Assembly: GCA_947179155.2 (NCBI GenBank)
Contig: OX359266.1
Coordinates: 43,665,039 to 43,729,038, forward strand
Source: Hedera helix
Lineage: Eukaryota; Streptophyta; Magnoliopsida; Apiales; Araliaceae
DNA: 64,000 bases
Reading direction: 5' to 3'
Below, one piece after another: positions 1 to 10,234 of the stretch. Each line of letters begins with the position of its first letter. Position 1 is the first letter of the stretch. Below the pieces are notes generated by a model. It made no database searches. It was not told where the DNA came from and saw only the letters and a list, made by a program, of their open reading frames with translations. Made by a program: the position numbers and the translations under genes.

Positions 1-343
1 TTAATACAAATTTATTTAATTTTGATTAGGGCAAATGGGCAATAATTAATATTATAAACTCCTTAAAAGTATTACTAATTACATTGCAAATATTTCAAAC
101 AAAAGAAAAATCACATCATAATTTTGAATTTTGCAAATTAATTAAGATTAAAGCCAAATGAGAGTTTATTTGTGGAATGGAGTTATTTTCTTTATGCATG
201 TTACTGGTTTGAGCTGTAAATGAGCTTTGTACGAATGAAATTTTATGTGATAAACAAAACTAAAGAAAATGAGAACTTGCTCTGTTTTGAGCTTGTCAAC
301 ACCTTGTGATAAATGTCCAAGAAAGTTTCTGGCAATGTTTTCA
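1..343. other. No gene recognised
   Basis: AT-rich sequence with only short open frames and no recognisable protein motif, RNA gene or repeat border. Confidence 0.5.
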
Positions 344-600
344 GACCTGGAGCGGTTATCGAACCAGAAATGGTATCGGGTGGATGAGTCATTGGTCCAA
401 TCAGTGATCGAATCGTTATTAAACTGGTAATGTCATAAATATATAAAAATATATATTATTAATAAGTAATAAATTTTTAAAACATCTAATTTTTTGTAAG
501 TTAAAATATAGTAAAATTATGTTACAATATTACTAAAAAATATCTAATTTTAGAAATAAAAATATAGTTTGATTTGTAAAACATATAAATTTAGGATGTG
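344..600 (-). repeat. Dispersed AT-rich repeat, family A (MITE-like)
   Basis: This stretch has a CG-containing edge (gagcggttatcgaaccag) followed by an AT-rich core (ataagtaataaatttttaaa). It is the reverse complement, with many changes, of the segment at 18150-18480. A related partial copy sits at 41160-41263, and the edge motif recurs near 1195-1300. Several copies with similar edges and an AT core suggest a non-autonomous DNA transposon family. I could not define terminal inverted repeats or a target duplication here. Confidence 0.45.
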
Positions 601-962
601 AAATTGACATGTCTACCCTTGAATCAAGGGTGCAAATATAATTTAGTAACATTTCTCAGTTGGTCCTTTTTTTTCCCTTGTAGTGATGAGTTTGATTAGT
701 GATAACTATACTTCTAAAACTCGAGCAACGTGCATCCTTTTATTATTTATGTTGACTGAGGACCGATTATGTGAAAAGATAACAACCTTATCTTTTCTTT
801 TGAAATCTTTCTCTCTCTCTTTGTCTGCCTTTATGGCATACAGCCATACACACACATAAGCTTTTTCTTCTTCTTCTCTAAGACAAAATTATTATTGCAT
901 TAGTTCTATTAAGCCAAAAAATTCCCAATTGGACTGGAAGGAGTGTTTTCATCAGAGATAGG

Positions 963-1190
963 GGCGGGGTGACGTTGACTGTGAAGGCGAAATTTGCTTT
1001 TTTTCCACCGAATCTGGAGTCATATAAGGTGGTGGCAGACAAATTCACTAGAAAATTGAGTCACAAAAATGTCAACGTATTAAAACTCAACACTAAAAGA
1101 GGGACTTAGATTGTGACAGTTTACGTCAATAATCCGATGACTTCTCTCACAGTGCTCTCCTCCAAAGGCAACGCGGTTGATGAGGTCCAG
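963..1190 (+). pseudogene. Broken first exon of an ABHD17-like alpha/beta hydrolase
   Basis: Reading from 963 gives GGVTLTVKAKFAFFPP, then ESYKVVADKFTRKLSHKN, VNVLKLNTKRG, a stop at the next codon but one, IVTVYVNNPMTSLTVL, and SSKGNAVDEVQ. The order AKFAFFPP, SYKVV, VLKLxTxRG, YVxNPM, TVLxSxGNA matches the N-terminal part of plant alpha/beta hydrolases of the ABHD17 group (S-depalmitoylase-like enzymes). In that family the HGNA oxyanion region follows at this point. Here the initiator is ATA rather than ATG, an in-frame stop interrupts the exon, and the His of HGNA is Lys. Similarity stops at 1190, where a usual exon end (GQ) would lie, and family A repeat sequence follows. The nucleophile elbow and catalytic His are absent. 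This is a dead gene fragment. Confidence 0.72.
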
Positions 1191-1191
1191 A

Positions 1192-1440
1192 TAGATCAAA
1201 CTCGCGAACTAGTGACAAGTTCATTGGGTCAAACAGTTAAATCGCCGGTTAATTGGTTCAAATTGGACCGGAGTGTGAGCTAACTCCAATTTTTACTGAT
1301 GCAACCGACAGTTCGATCAGGGTCTAATAACCTTAGTATCTGGTACCTAATCTTCTTTTAAATCAAAGTGGTTAGGGGTTCCACTTTGAGCCACACTAGC
1401 TACACTACTTGTAGCCCTCGTTTATTTATAGGATTTTCTC
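1192..1440. repeat. Fragment of family A repeat and unassigned sequence
   Basis: The segment from 1198 (gcgaactagtgacaagttca) to about 1310 has the same 'ggttcaaattggaccgg' style edge as repeat family A. It may have truncated the hydrolase fragment on its left. Nothing else is recognisable. Confidence 0.3.
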
Positions 1441-1591
1441 CATTCTAAAGACAGAGCAACGTTTATCATTATCTTTATTCCATCAAAAAAGTCCACATAA
1501 TAGTATGAAATAGGGCTTTACCCATTCTGCAAAAAGGTTACATTTATCATTATTTTTATGCTATCAAAATGGTCCACATAATAGTATAAAA
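1441..1591. repeat. Imperfect tandem duplication, about 80-bp unit
   Basis: Positions 1441-1522 and 1523-1591 share cattct, then tttatcattatntttat, then atcaaaa(a/t)ngtccacataa and tagtat(g/a)aaa in the same order. This is a two-copy, partly diverged tandem repeat without coding potential. Confidence 0.6.
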
Positions 1592-1761
1592 GACACAAAA
1601 TCTTGATCAAATTTATTATCATAATTTTATAATCATACCACACTGTTAAACTAATATTTTTTTTTAAGAATATATATTGAAAAAAAAATATTTGTAAAAA
1701 AAGAAAAATTCATAACAAAGTCTGCATTAAATATCAGCTGACGAGGACTAGTGTATTCCCC

Positions 1762-1762
<1 letters not shown>

Positions 1763-1800
<38 letters not shown>
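1763..1800. repeat. Poly-C tract of 38 bases
   Basis: An uninterrupted run of C in otherwise AT-rich DNA. The exact length is probably unreliable in any assembly. Confidence 0.9.
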
Positions 1801-4800
1801 AGAAGCCAGTTTCTTTTCTATTTGATTTTTTTTTTCTCATTTAATAAATAGAAATATTAAAGCATGAAAAACGAGAAGAAGACATTAATCAGCAGCCTAA
1901 GTTGGATCTTATAGTTTGATTCTTTGATGTTCTTAAATAGCAGCAACAAAACTAATGGTAACCAGAAAACTTGATTTTATTTGAAAGGACGTATGCCATA
2001 ATTCTTCTATATATCCATCCTAGTATTTTAGCCAAAATGGGTAAGATAGAAAAATCACAATCAAATCTAATTATGTCAAGTGGATTTTCAAGAGAATGTC
2101 GATAAAAATCATACTGAAATGGAAAGCATGCAGTAGCTAAAAAAGCATCTTCTTGACTCATGAGGATAGTGAATCGTATGATTTAAAGGTGAACAAGAAT
2201 TTACAAGAAAATGTCATCATTCAGCTTTCAGCCTCAACTAATTGACTTGAGATTCCCATGGCATATTCAACATCATTTCCCTTGTTGTAATGAGTCAGGT
2301 ACTCAAATTGCCCAATATTAATTTGTAAATATTTGAAATCAATTGAACATAAAAGAGTTTAAAGCTCCCTGCACTCCTAAATACAACTCCTACACCAACT
2401 AGCATACCAGTGAGCATAACTAAATTTATATCGACTGCTTACTAACTCAACTAAACAACCTTTAAACTATTTGTGGTTTAGCTGCTCAAGTGGCACTTGT
2501 AATACAAAGTATTGTACAGAGGATTAAGATTAGTGAATGACAAGTTTAAAAAACCATCAAAACTTCACACCAAGGTGTTCTATACTTCTATCATTTTTGT
2601 AAGTATATACAGAAGCTGGTCCAGTGCTCTTTTCTTTTCTTTTCTACATCATAGCAAAAAATGCTACCTCAGTTATGCCCTTTTCATACTCTAGTTAGAA
2701 GTCAGGTTGACCCCGTAGCAGCCAATGGCAGCTGTTGCTCATCCCTCAACTTCAAACAAAGTGACCGTATATATTTAGATTGAGGGAATGGAATAGAATA
2801 AAAAATAGTGTATTTAATAATTATTTTGAAAGATAAAACATTCTAATTGAATGAAAATTCGTTTCATCCCCTAAATTTTTATTCTATGTGAAAGATGATA
2901 GAATAAAGTTCATTCCAATGGAATGGATATATGTGATAATCTTGCCATCATATTACACCACCCCATAACCACCACCAATCAAATATATACTTGAAATACC
3001 TTAAAATCTATTCATTCTTTCCCCCATTCTATTCATTCAAACCAACATAGATGAAGCTAGAAAACATAGACTCAAATGGCAAGTCAAAAAGAGGTAAAGG
3101 CGTTAAGCTATTGACTTACCAGATGTAGAGTCTTAGACTCAAATGGGATGTCATATGAATGAGGTTAAACTATTGACATACTAGATAGATCTTCTACTAA
3201 ACACCCTTTTTGTAATTTACCGAGTAAAAAATAAAAGCAAAATCTCAGTAATCAATTTACCCGTAATCTGGATAAAAATTCTGAGCTTTAATTAGAACTT
3301 TTAATGCCCTTAAAGAACTTTGATGGATAGTTTTTCCCATATCTGGAAACTTAGATAGAACAAGTCAATAAGATTAGCAAATCCAGTAAATATAGAAGAA
3401 TCCTAGAGTTAAGATTGCAGCTCCGGTAGTTTGAGAAGGGACATAGAATTTGAACTATCGCTGTCACAAAAGAGCAAATGCATTCAGCTACATATAAAAT
3501 ATATGCCAAAATTTTCACAAACCCAGCATCAGTTCAAACAATTTGACAGTATCACAGTATAGATAGAAATTTTTTATGACAAGACCATTCACGAGATTTT
3601 GTGGCCAGTTTGGTATTCTTGGTCTGATGAATCTGAAACCAAAAAGAAAAAGACAAGCAAGCAAGCACCCTCTATAAATGGCCAAGACTGTTCAGCTCTT
3701 ACATCTTATCAACAAATACGTCATTTTCAAGCTTTGTAACAGAAAGCAGGCATAATAATTTCAGAAATAAATGAAATGATGATACTCTTACATTGACAGC
3801 TTAGAGACATTTGTAAGTACAAGTGGAACCAAACACTTGGCAAACATAATAACTTCATGATTTGATGTTATATTCACTGGATATCTCATCCAAACATGTC
3901 TCTTTTATGTTTGATTTCACTGCATATCACATCCAGACGTGTCTCTTAGGGCCAATCATGCATGAATAATATCTTGATCTAGTTCAGAACTGCACTTAAA
4001 TGCCACTTTTAGAACTTATTTGAAGTATGAATTTGTCATGCCCACCTGCTTTCGGGCAATCTAAAAAGAAGATATGCAACACCTAATGGACGAAGATGAA
4101 TCAACAAGCGCATTATGCCTGAGGATTTTGTTCTGTGGCAAACCATACAAGTTAATTCTTCTTCACCTACAATAAAAGCAGCAGTAACCTTGTTCAACCA
4201 AAAGAGATCTTTTCTTGGTCCTATTTTCAAATTATTCTTCACCGAAAGAGGTGGGACAACGGATAGCCTCTTCTACTTTCAGCAAAGAAACATAATCTTT
4301 AAAAAATTGTCAAGAAATTAATAAGTGTGAACCCAAAATCTTTAAAAAGCATAATTCCATTGCAATGAACTCACAATCAATAAACAAAGGCCTGCTTAAA
4401 TGGACTACCCCAAAAAGCCAGCAGCTTTGAAAGGAGAAACTAGGACCATGTCTTTTAACAGTCACCAAAAAGTCTTTGAAACACAGACCCAAAACAAATC
4501 TCCAGACTTAGAACTATGATGACCTTTTGTGAGAGTTAAGAATTATATGGATGCTCATATGTAGAGGAGGAATAACTTTCAATTTTTTTTAATAAGGGTG
4601 ACTCAAAATTCTTTTGGAAATTACAGTTCCAATACAATCAGCTCATAATCAATAATTCAATAGTAAAAGCCATCGCCTAAACGGGCTACTCAAACAGATA
4701 GCAGCTTTATCCAAGGACAACCATAAGCAATGTCTGCAGTAGGGCTTGGATTTTTTTCAGAACAATTTCCCCAGCTAGGAGATACTATGCCAAGTAAGGA

Positions 4801-4813
4801 GGGCCACATGGGT
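1801..4813. other. No gene recognised
   Basis: Only short open frames are present (the longest about 69 codons, on the minus strand at 1952-2161) and they show no motif I recognise. The composition is uniformly AT-rich. The segment near 2780-3040 has gaatggaatagaat-type motifs at both ends that could be worn ends of a MITE, but the match is too weak to call. Confidence 0.4.
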
Positions 4814-4919
4814 TGGTCCATTTTAACCATTCTATCGACCCATTTGGAAGTACATAGAGTAAGTCATGGTCCATTTTAACTATTCTATCAACCCATTTGG
4901 AAGTACATAGAGTACGTCA
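4814..4919. repeat. Tandem duplication, two 53-bp units
   Basis: Units 4814-4866 and 4867-4919 both read tggtccattttaac, one changed base, attctatc, one changed base, acccatttggaagtacatag, and so on. They differ at about three positions, so the duplication is fairly recent. The sequence is non-coding. Confidence 0.85.
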
Positions 4920-6070
4920 ACTAATTTCCAACAATCTGGTAATTGGGCTCCTATGAGCCTATCTAGGTTCACAAGATTAAAGCAATTCCCATCCCCCTTC
5001 CCCTAGGCCCAGATTATCAACTACGGAATCCAAGTTATCCAGGAAAGTCAGAATCACTGCATCTTATAATTGGTTACTTCACAAATTAATTACTCTAAAA
5101 ATTACCTCAACTACAGCGGAATTCTTAAAGGATCAAGCATTATCTTTAAATGAAAACACATATAAACCCTTTCACCAACGATGTGCTCCATGGCAAGCAT
5201 GTCAACAAAGCTTTATATGTTCAGTCTGCAAGGTATGAAAAGACTCAAATATCATATTTTATTTTTATTTTATGATTTCGCAGCCTTTCAAGCTATTCTC
5301 AAACAACTGAAAGCACACTCTTACCTTGAAACTCCATCCTGATTACCCTCCCAGTGAGCCAACGAGTTAAAAATTAGCATGATTTATATACTCTGGCATT
5401 AACAGCAGCTTAATTGGCCAGCAGTACACTCACCATATTTAACCATGACTTTGAGCAATCAAGACTACAAATTAACCGTCCTTCCTTTTTGGGGTACCGG
5501 AGAATTAACACAATAGCTCTTGACGTCATCAAATCCAGAACCACCTCCTAATCTTTATAAACTAAACAACAGGAGGTGCTGCACACAGCAGCAACCTTGA
5601 CAAACCAAGGAATTGGAGCATTAATGGAGAGAAAATATGGGTTAAAGCCCAGCCTTGCACTTGATTATCTGTCATCAACGGGACAACTGGATAGCACTTC
5701 AAACAAAAAAATACAATCATATTGCAACCATTTGGTAAACAAAATAGGGTGTCATAAATGTTATGTTATACAGTTTAACTTTTTCCTACTAATGACTGTG
5801 TGATCTCGCTGAATCCTTGTTGACAAGTTACTTAAACTAATGTCACTTGACAAAACGCAACTCGCTACCTAACACCAAGAGCAGTAACAATAAATGGAAA
5901 ACAGGGGAATAACTGCATTGCATATTCCTATCAATACTGTTATTCATTAAAAATGCTCCTATTTTTCAAATCATTGAACAAATACAGAGTTCAACTCAGA
6001 TCACCAGAAAAAGATAAGATATCAAGCAAAAAGAAACGTAGCATTCAAGATTGCAACTAAATCCCTTTAG
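4920..6070. other. No gene recognised
   Basis: A short plus-strand open frame (5576-5803, 75 codons) has no recognisable motif. If the minus-strand exons at 11770-12084 are real, this stretch would be the downstream part of that locus, but I could not find a continuing exon. Confidence 0.3.
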
Positions 6071-6075
6071 CTTAC
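6071..6075. repeat. Left target-site duplication (CTTAC) of LTR element
   Basis: CTTAC directly precedes the 5' LTR and is repeated at 11765-11769 directly after the 3' LTR. This 5-bp duplication is typical of LTR retrotransposon integration. Confidence 0.93.
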
Positions 6076-7605
6076 TGTGAAGTTGAATTTTATTCATATT
6101 TAATATATATTTTTGGCTTAATTAATTGCAAGTTCTTAGGTATTTTAATTGATTTTAGGTAATTTATTTATTATTATGCATTATTATTATTTTTATATTA
6201 TTTTTATTTATTTTTAATTAATTAATATTTGATTTTGTAGGAAAAATAAAAGCTGATGGCAAAAGTGTAATTTCTGCAAAGCTGGAGGGCAAAATCGTAA
6301 ATAAACCAAGAAGCTGCTAGCCGCGCCATGCGCGCGCCCACGAAATTGGAGGAAGAACCGCGCCATGGAGCGACGTCGTTCAAGTGGAATCAGCAAGAAC
6401 AGGAGCTCGCGCAATGCGCGGTGCGTGAATAGATCCCGGGTGCAGGGGACGACGTCGTGTGATGCTTCAGAGACAGGAATTCTCGCGCAATGCGCGCGGT
6501 TGGTTTTAGCGGGCGTTGACCGAAGTCAACGCCGTGTTTGTTTGACGCGGAAAAGCTGGGAACAGTTTATACGCGGATTTGTTCAATAAATTGATTCCTA
6601 ATTGGATTTCTTTTCCACATTAGCTTAGGATTATTATTGTACTCCTATAAATAAATTATGTAGCTTTTATATTCAGTACTTTAACAGAGATCAGAATATA
6701 TTAACGTAGAATAGCAGATTATTAGCGTAGTTTAGGAGTAGATTTTTATTTTATTTGAAGCAAATATTTAACGCGGAAGGATTCAACAATTGAAGGCGGA
6801 GCTTGGGAGTTGAAGACTGTGATCCGAGTGACAGACGGATGTTAAACACATATTTGATTTCTTTTCTTTTTCTTTTATTGTTATAATTTTGATACGTTGA
6901 ATTATTTGTGGATTATTTTATTTATGCATTATTTAATTATGTTTTGTGTTTTAATTTTAAGTATGCTAGGTTAGATTAATTTCTAGGGTTAATGATGATT
7001 ATATTTGATTGATTCCATTGCACAAATTCATGCCAATCAATTTTACAGATTTAGTATTTTAACGTAAATAATAATTCTTTTTATTGAATGCCTATTTTTA
7101 TCGCTCAAATATAAAATTGGATTCTCATTATGATTTGTTGGATTCAGTTCATGATTTGTTAAAAGCGGATATAAATTGTGTTTCGATAGATATAGTGAGT
7201 GTTTTAATTTTATACATTTGCTTGGCTGTAAAAGAATTAACAATTTGATTTAAAACATAATTGGGCTTAATTGATTTTATTTTCCGCATCTAATAGAGTC
7301 GAGAGACCAAATTAGTGTGAGATAAAAAGTAGAGTTTTTGGGCATGAAAATTGAGAAGATGATATTAAATATATGATTATGCCACCCTAGTATTTTATTA
7401 TTAAGTAATTTCTTTATTAATTTTAAGTAGTTTTATTTCACAAATTTTAAATTATTTGTTTAAATAAGATTAAGGCGATATAAATTTAATAATTGGTTAA
7501 TAATTATTTTAATTCCCTGTGGGTTCGACACTCTATTTTATCACTGTATTATTTGTTGATTGCGTACACTCGCGTATAAATTGCTAACTAATTTTAAGCA
7601 CAACA
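6076..7605 (+). repeat. 5' LTR of the tRNA-Asp-primed element
   Basis: It begins tgtgaagttgaatttt and ends taagcacaaca. It holds an unusually GC-rich block (about 6320-6560) with short palindromes such as gacgtc and cgcgcaatgcgcg, a TATA motif near 6645, and an AT-rich U5-like half. The minus-strand and plus-strand frames inside it are also present in the 3' LTR and are not genes. Confidence 0.93.
6644..6654 (+). promoter_or_regulatory. LTR TATA box
   Basis: tataaataaat lies downstream of the GC-rich block in the 5' LTR and is identical in the 3' LTR near 10803. It is the probable core promoter of the element. Confidence 0.55.
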
Positions 7606-7608
7606 AGT

Positions 7609-7627
7609 TTTTGGCGCCGTTGCCGGA
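7609..7627 (+). other. Primer-binding site, tRNA-Asp
   Basis: Shortly after the LTR end the sequence reads ttggcgccgttgccgg followed by agaa. It is complementary to the 3' terminus of plant tRNA-Asp including CCA, with about one mismatch. This is the primer class of Athila-type elements. Confidence 0.85.
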
Positions 7628-7731
7628 GAATTAATTTATAATTGTTACCAATATTAATTTTTATCAAATTAGTCTTAATTTAAACGTTTTTATTTTTATT
7701 TTATTTTATTTTTACTTTCTTTTCAGGTACG

Positions 7732-8721
7732 ATGGCTGGATTTAATTATCAATGGTCTTCTGAGGGGATGCGAGTACCAAGTATGGCAGAAGTAATGGAC
7801 CAAATGTCTACACAGTTGGCGGAGCTTGAGATGAGGATTGACACTCGTGGGAATCAGTCCAATCAGAATGACTATTACTATCAGCAACAGCCTAGTGCCA
7901 CCCCAAACTACTATCATCCGAGTTGGCAATATTGTTCAGATTCTTCATGGAGCTACGAGCAAGACCAATTCTACGCTCCAAATTTTCCATACCCATGTCC
8001 ACAACCATCGGTGCAGAAATCTAATTTGGAGAAAACTCTTAAAGATTACATAGAGCAAATCAACATGAGCCAGAATGATCAAGAAGTTTATACTCCAATA
8101 CCATCATACTCACCAAAATTCTCATTTCAAGTACCTCCATCGCAAGAGGATCAGAGATCGAATTTGGAGGAGACTTTGAATAGACACGTAGAGAGTAACG
8201 AGACTATTATGGCCGATCATGAAGTTTCACTTCAAGAGCACGAGTTTCAGATGGAACTACTTGCCAGGATTATCAACAGCAGTCCTCGCAAAACTTTTCC
8301 TAGCAACACAAAGATAAATCTAGAGGAAGAAGGTCTAGAGCAATGTGAGGCAGAAACATTAGACGATGGCGAGGAGTTACACAAGGCTATTGAGACCGAG
8401 TTCGTGATGTCATATCCTGGTGAAGAAGAAGGTGGTAAGGATGAGATGCAATTGAGCGAAATTGATGAAGGGGAAAAGAAGGATGAGGATGATCAAGCCT
8501 TGGATTCTACACAAATTTTAATTGTGTCACCTGTGTCAGTTGTGGAGACAGTTCAAAATTTAGTCGAATATATTCAAGTCGACATAGGCGAGGGCAAAAA
8601 AAATCACTTGGATGAATCCAAGTTTGGGGGTGATTTTCAATCATGTCTGCATGCCCACGAATTCAAAGAAAAGACTACGAGGAGGCATGACATGACAATT
8701 TTTGCGATTGAGCCTGATTGA
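7732..8721 (+). CDS. Retrotransposon-internal ORF, 329 aa, unknown function
   Basis: This is the only long ORF of the element. The N-terminal part (about residues 1-110) is rich in Gln, Tyr, Asn and Ser (for example QNDYYYQQQPSATPNYYHPS). Two similar motifs follow, SNLEKTLKDYIEQ near residue 97 and SNLEETLNRHVES near 143, which suggests an internal duplication. The C-terminal half is strongly acidic, with runs of Glu and Asp around residues 195-250. I see no zinc knuckle, protease or polymerase motif, so this is not a typical gag-pol. The ATG at 7732 follows a polypyrimidine-AG (cttttcag at 7720-7727), so the ORF may sit just after a 3' splice site. Similar lone ORFs occur in plant large non-autonomous LTR elements. 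No function is claimed. Confidence 0.7.
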   Translation: MAGFNYQWSSEGMRVPSMAEVMDQMSTQLAELEMRIDTRGNQSNQNDYYYQQQPSATPNYYHPSWQYCSDSSWSYEQDQFYAPNFPYPCPQPSVQKSNLEKTLKDYIEQINMSQNDQEVYTPIPSYSPKFSFQVPPSQEDQRSNLEETLNRHVESNETIMADHEVSLQEHEFQMELLARIINSSPRKTFPSNTKINLEEEGLEQCEAETLDDGEELHKAIETEFVMSYPGEEEGGKDEMQLSEIDEGEKKDEDDQALDSTQILIVSPVSVVETVQNLVEYIQVDIGEGKKNHLDESKFGGDFQSCLHAHEFKEKTTRRHDMTIFAIEPD

Positions 8722-8765
8722 AAGAAAGGAAAATAGTCAGGCTGAGACTATAAAACAATCGCTTA

Positions 8766-8781
8766 TTGGGAGACAACCCAA
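8766..8781 (+). other. Conserved inverted repeat after the ORF
   Basis: ttgggagacaacccaa forms a 6-bp stem with a 4-base loop shortly after the ORF stop. A near-identical motif is familiar from Athila-type elements of many plants and supports the placement of this element. Its role is unknown. Confidence 0.5.
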
Positions 8782-9596
8782 GTTTTTAATTTTTTTTTTT
8801 TTTAATAATTAATTTTATTTGTTTAGTTAGCTTTTGTTTTAATAGATTTTAATATTTTTATTTTGTTTTTCAGGTTATTTCCCAGACTTGGCGGACTGTG
8901 AGAATGATAATTGCTATATATTCAGGGGAGTTCTCTGTTCTTAATCTCTTTATTTTATACATTGAGGACAATGTCTGTTTTAAGTTTGGGGGTGTGATTA
9001 GTTTTTAAATTTAGTAGGAAATTTTTATTTTTATTTTTTTGAAAATTTTTGTTAGTTTTTTTTTAATTTTAGAATTTTGTGGGTATATTCACTGCAAACC
9101 CTCACGAGACATAACTCGTTCACTTGGGGTAACCATGGGGTTTAAAGGCTTGTTGCACATGCTAAGTGCAATCGTGTTTTTTTACAAAAATGGGGTAACT
9201 TAGTTTTTAAGTTGAGTCACTTAAACAATGAGTTATTTGAATTAAAATTTAAGACCAATGATAAAACTTTTGGTTTGTATTGCATAACTTTTGGAAAATT
9301 GATTAATTATTGCATTATTTGAATTTTGGTTATTTGTTAGTTATTATTTTATTTAAGATCCTTTAAATTTTTAAGCACATATCCATTTGTGTTGAGTTAG
9401 TTTTAGCTTAGAGAAAGTTTATCTAATTGAATGCTTATGATAGATATTTATGAACTCTATATCTTATTTGATCATAACTTAAAGCAAAATATTAGGCGGA
9501 ATAAGATTTGGAGGAGATGATTTAGGTGATTTTTCTAGGATTATTTAATATTGATTTTTCCAAGTAAAATTGAAAAGAGGAAAAATGTGGTGAGTT

Positions 9597-9706
9597 GAGA
9601 TGGAGCGTAAAACGCACTCACTCATAAACACATGCAAAAACGAGAAGGAGCATAAAACGCACTCGTATTGAAGAAAAAAAGTGAGATGGAGCATAAAATG
9701 CACTCA
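9597..9706 (+). repeat. Three spaced copies of a hairpin-forming motif
   Basis: The motif (gagatggagc, 3-4 bases, aaa, 3-4 bases, actca) occurs at 9597-9622, 9642-9665 and 9681-9706. Its core reads gcgtaaaacgc in the first copy, gcataaaacgc in the second and gcataaaatgc in the third. The first and third keep a perfect 4-bp stem through paired changes. The motif lies between the ORF and the 3' LTR. Confidence 0.7.
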
Positions 9707-10216
9707 CCTATGAAAGAAAAGAAAAAGAATGAAAAGAAAACTAAAAAAAAGGAAGACCACCTATTTTAGTTAAATATTTGGGAAATTATGTGGTTAATTC
9801 AAATAATGATCCTAGTGTGTTTAATGCATTGATACCTTTTGATCTTCTAGTTATATTTTGCCTGTTTATTAGCTTAAAGATGTGAAAAAGTAAGTTATAG
9901 AGTTTTGCTTTGTAATTCTTTTATTGTGTAATATCTTTTATGAGACATTTAATTACATGAACTTGATTGAGTTTTAATTAGTTTGATACATTTGGATTCA
10001 CACACACACGAAGGATCTTGAGTAGAGTAAGATTAATAAATATGTTAAAATTTTAGATTTTGCATAATTTTGAAATTTTTCTTGAGTTATTATTTAAAAA
10101 CTTTTGAGGTTAATAATTTTATTCATATTGATTCATTGCTTGAGTAATTTTGATGTAGTTAGTAGAGTTAGTAGAGTCTTTGTTTTATTTTTATTTTGCT
10201 TGAGGGCAAGCAAAAA

Positions 10217-10234
10217 GTTAAGTTTGGGGGTATT
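10217..10234 (+). other. Polypurine tract before the 3' LTR
   Basis: The sequence taagtttgggggta ends three bases before the 3' LTR. The same core, aagtttggggg, is also found at 8619-8631 inside the ORF and at 8981-8993, giving three candidate plus-strand priming sites. Confidence 0.6.

Noticed and set aside
1952..2161. 69-codon minus-strand ORF as a possible exon
   Set aside because: No recognisable motif and no clear splice sites or neighbouring exons.
2780..3045. Possible MITE with gaatggaatagaat ends
   Set aside because: The proposed inverted arms match too weakly and no target duplication is seen.
6214..6589. Overlapping ORFs of 66 and 74 codons on opposite strands, repeated at 10373-10748
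   Set aside because: They lie in the GC-rich part of the LTR and recur only because the LTR is duplicated; no motif.
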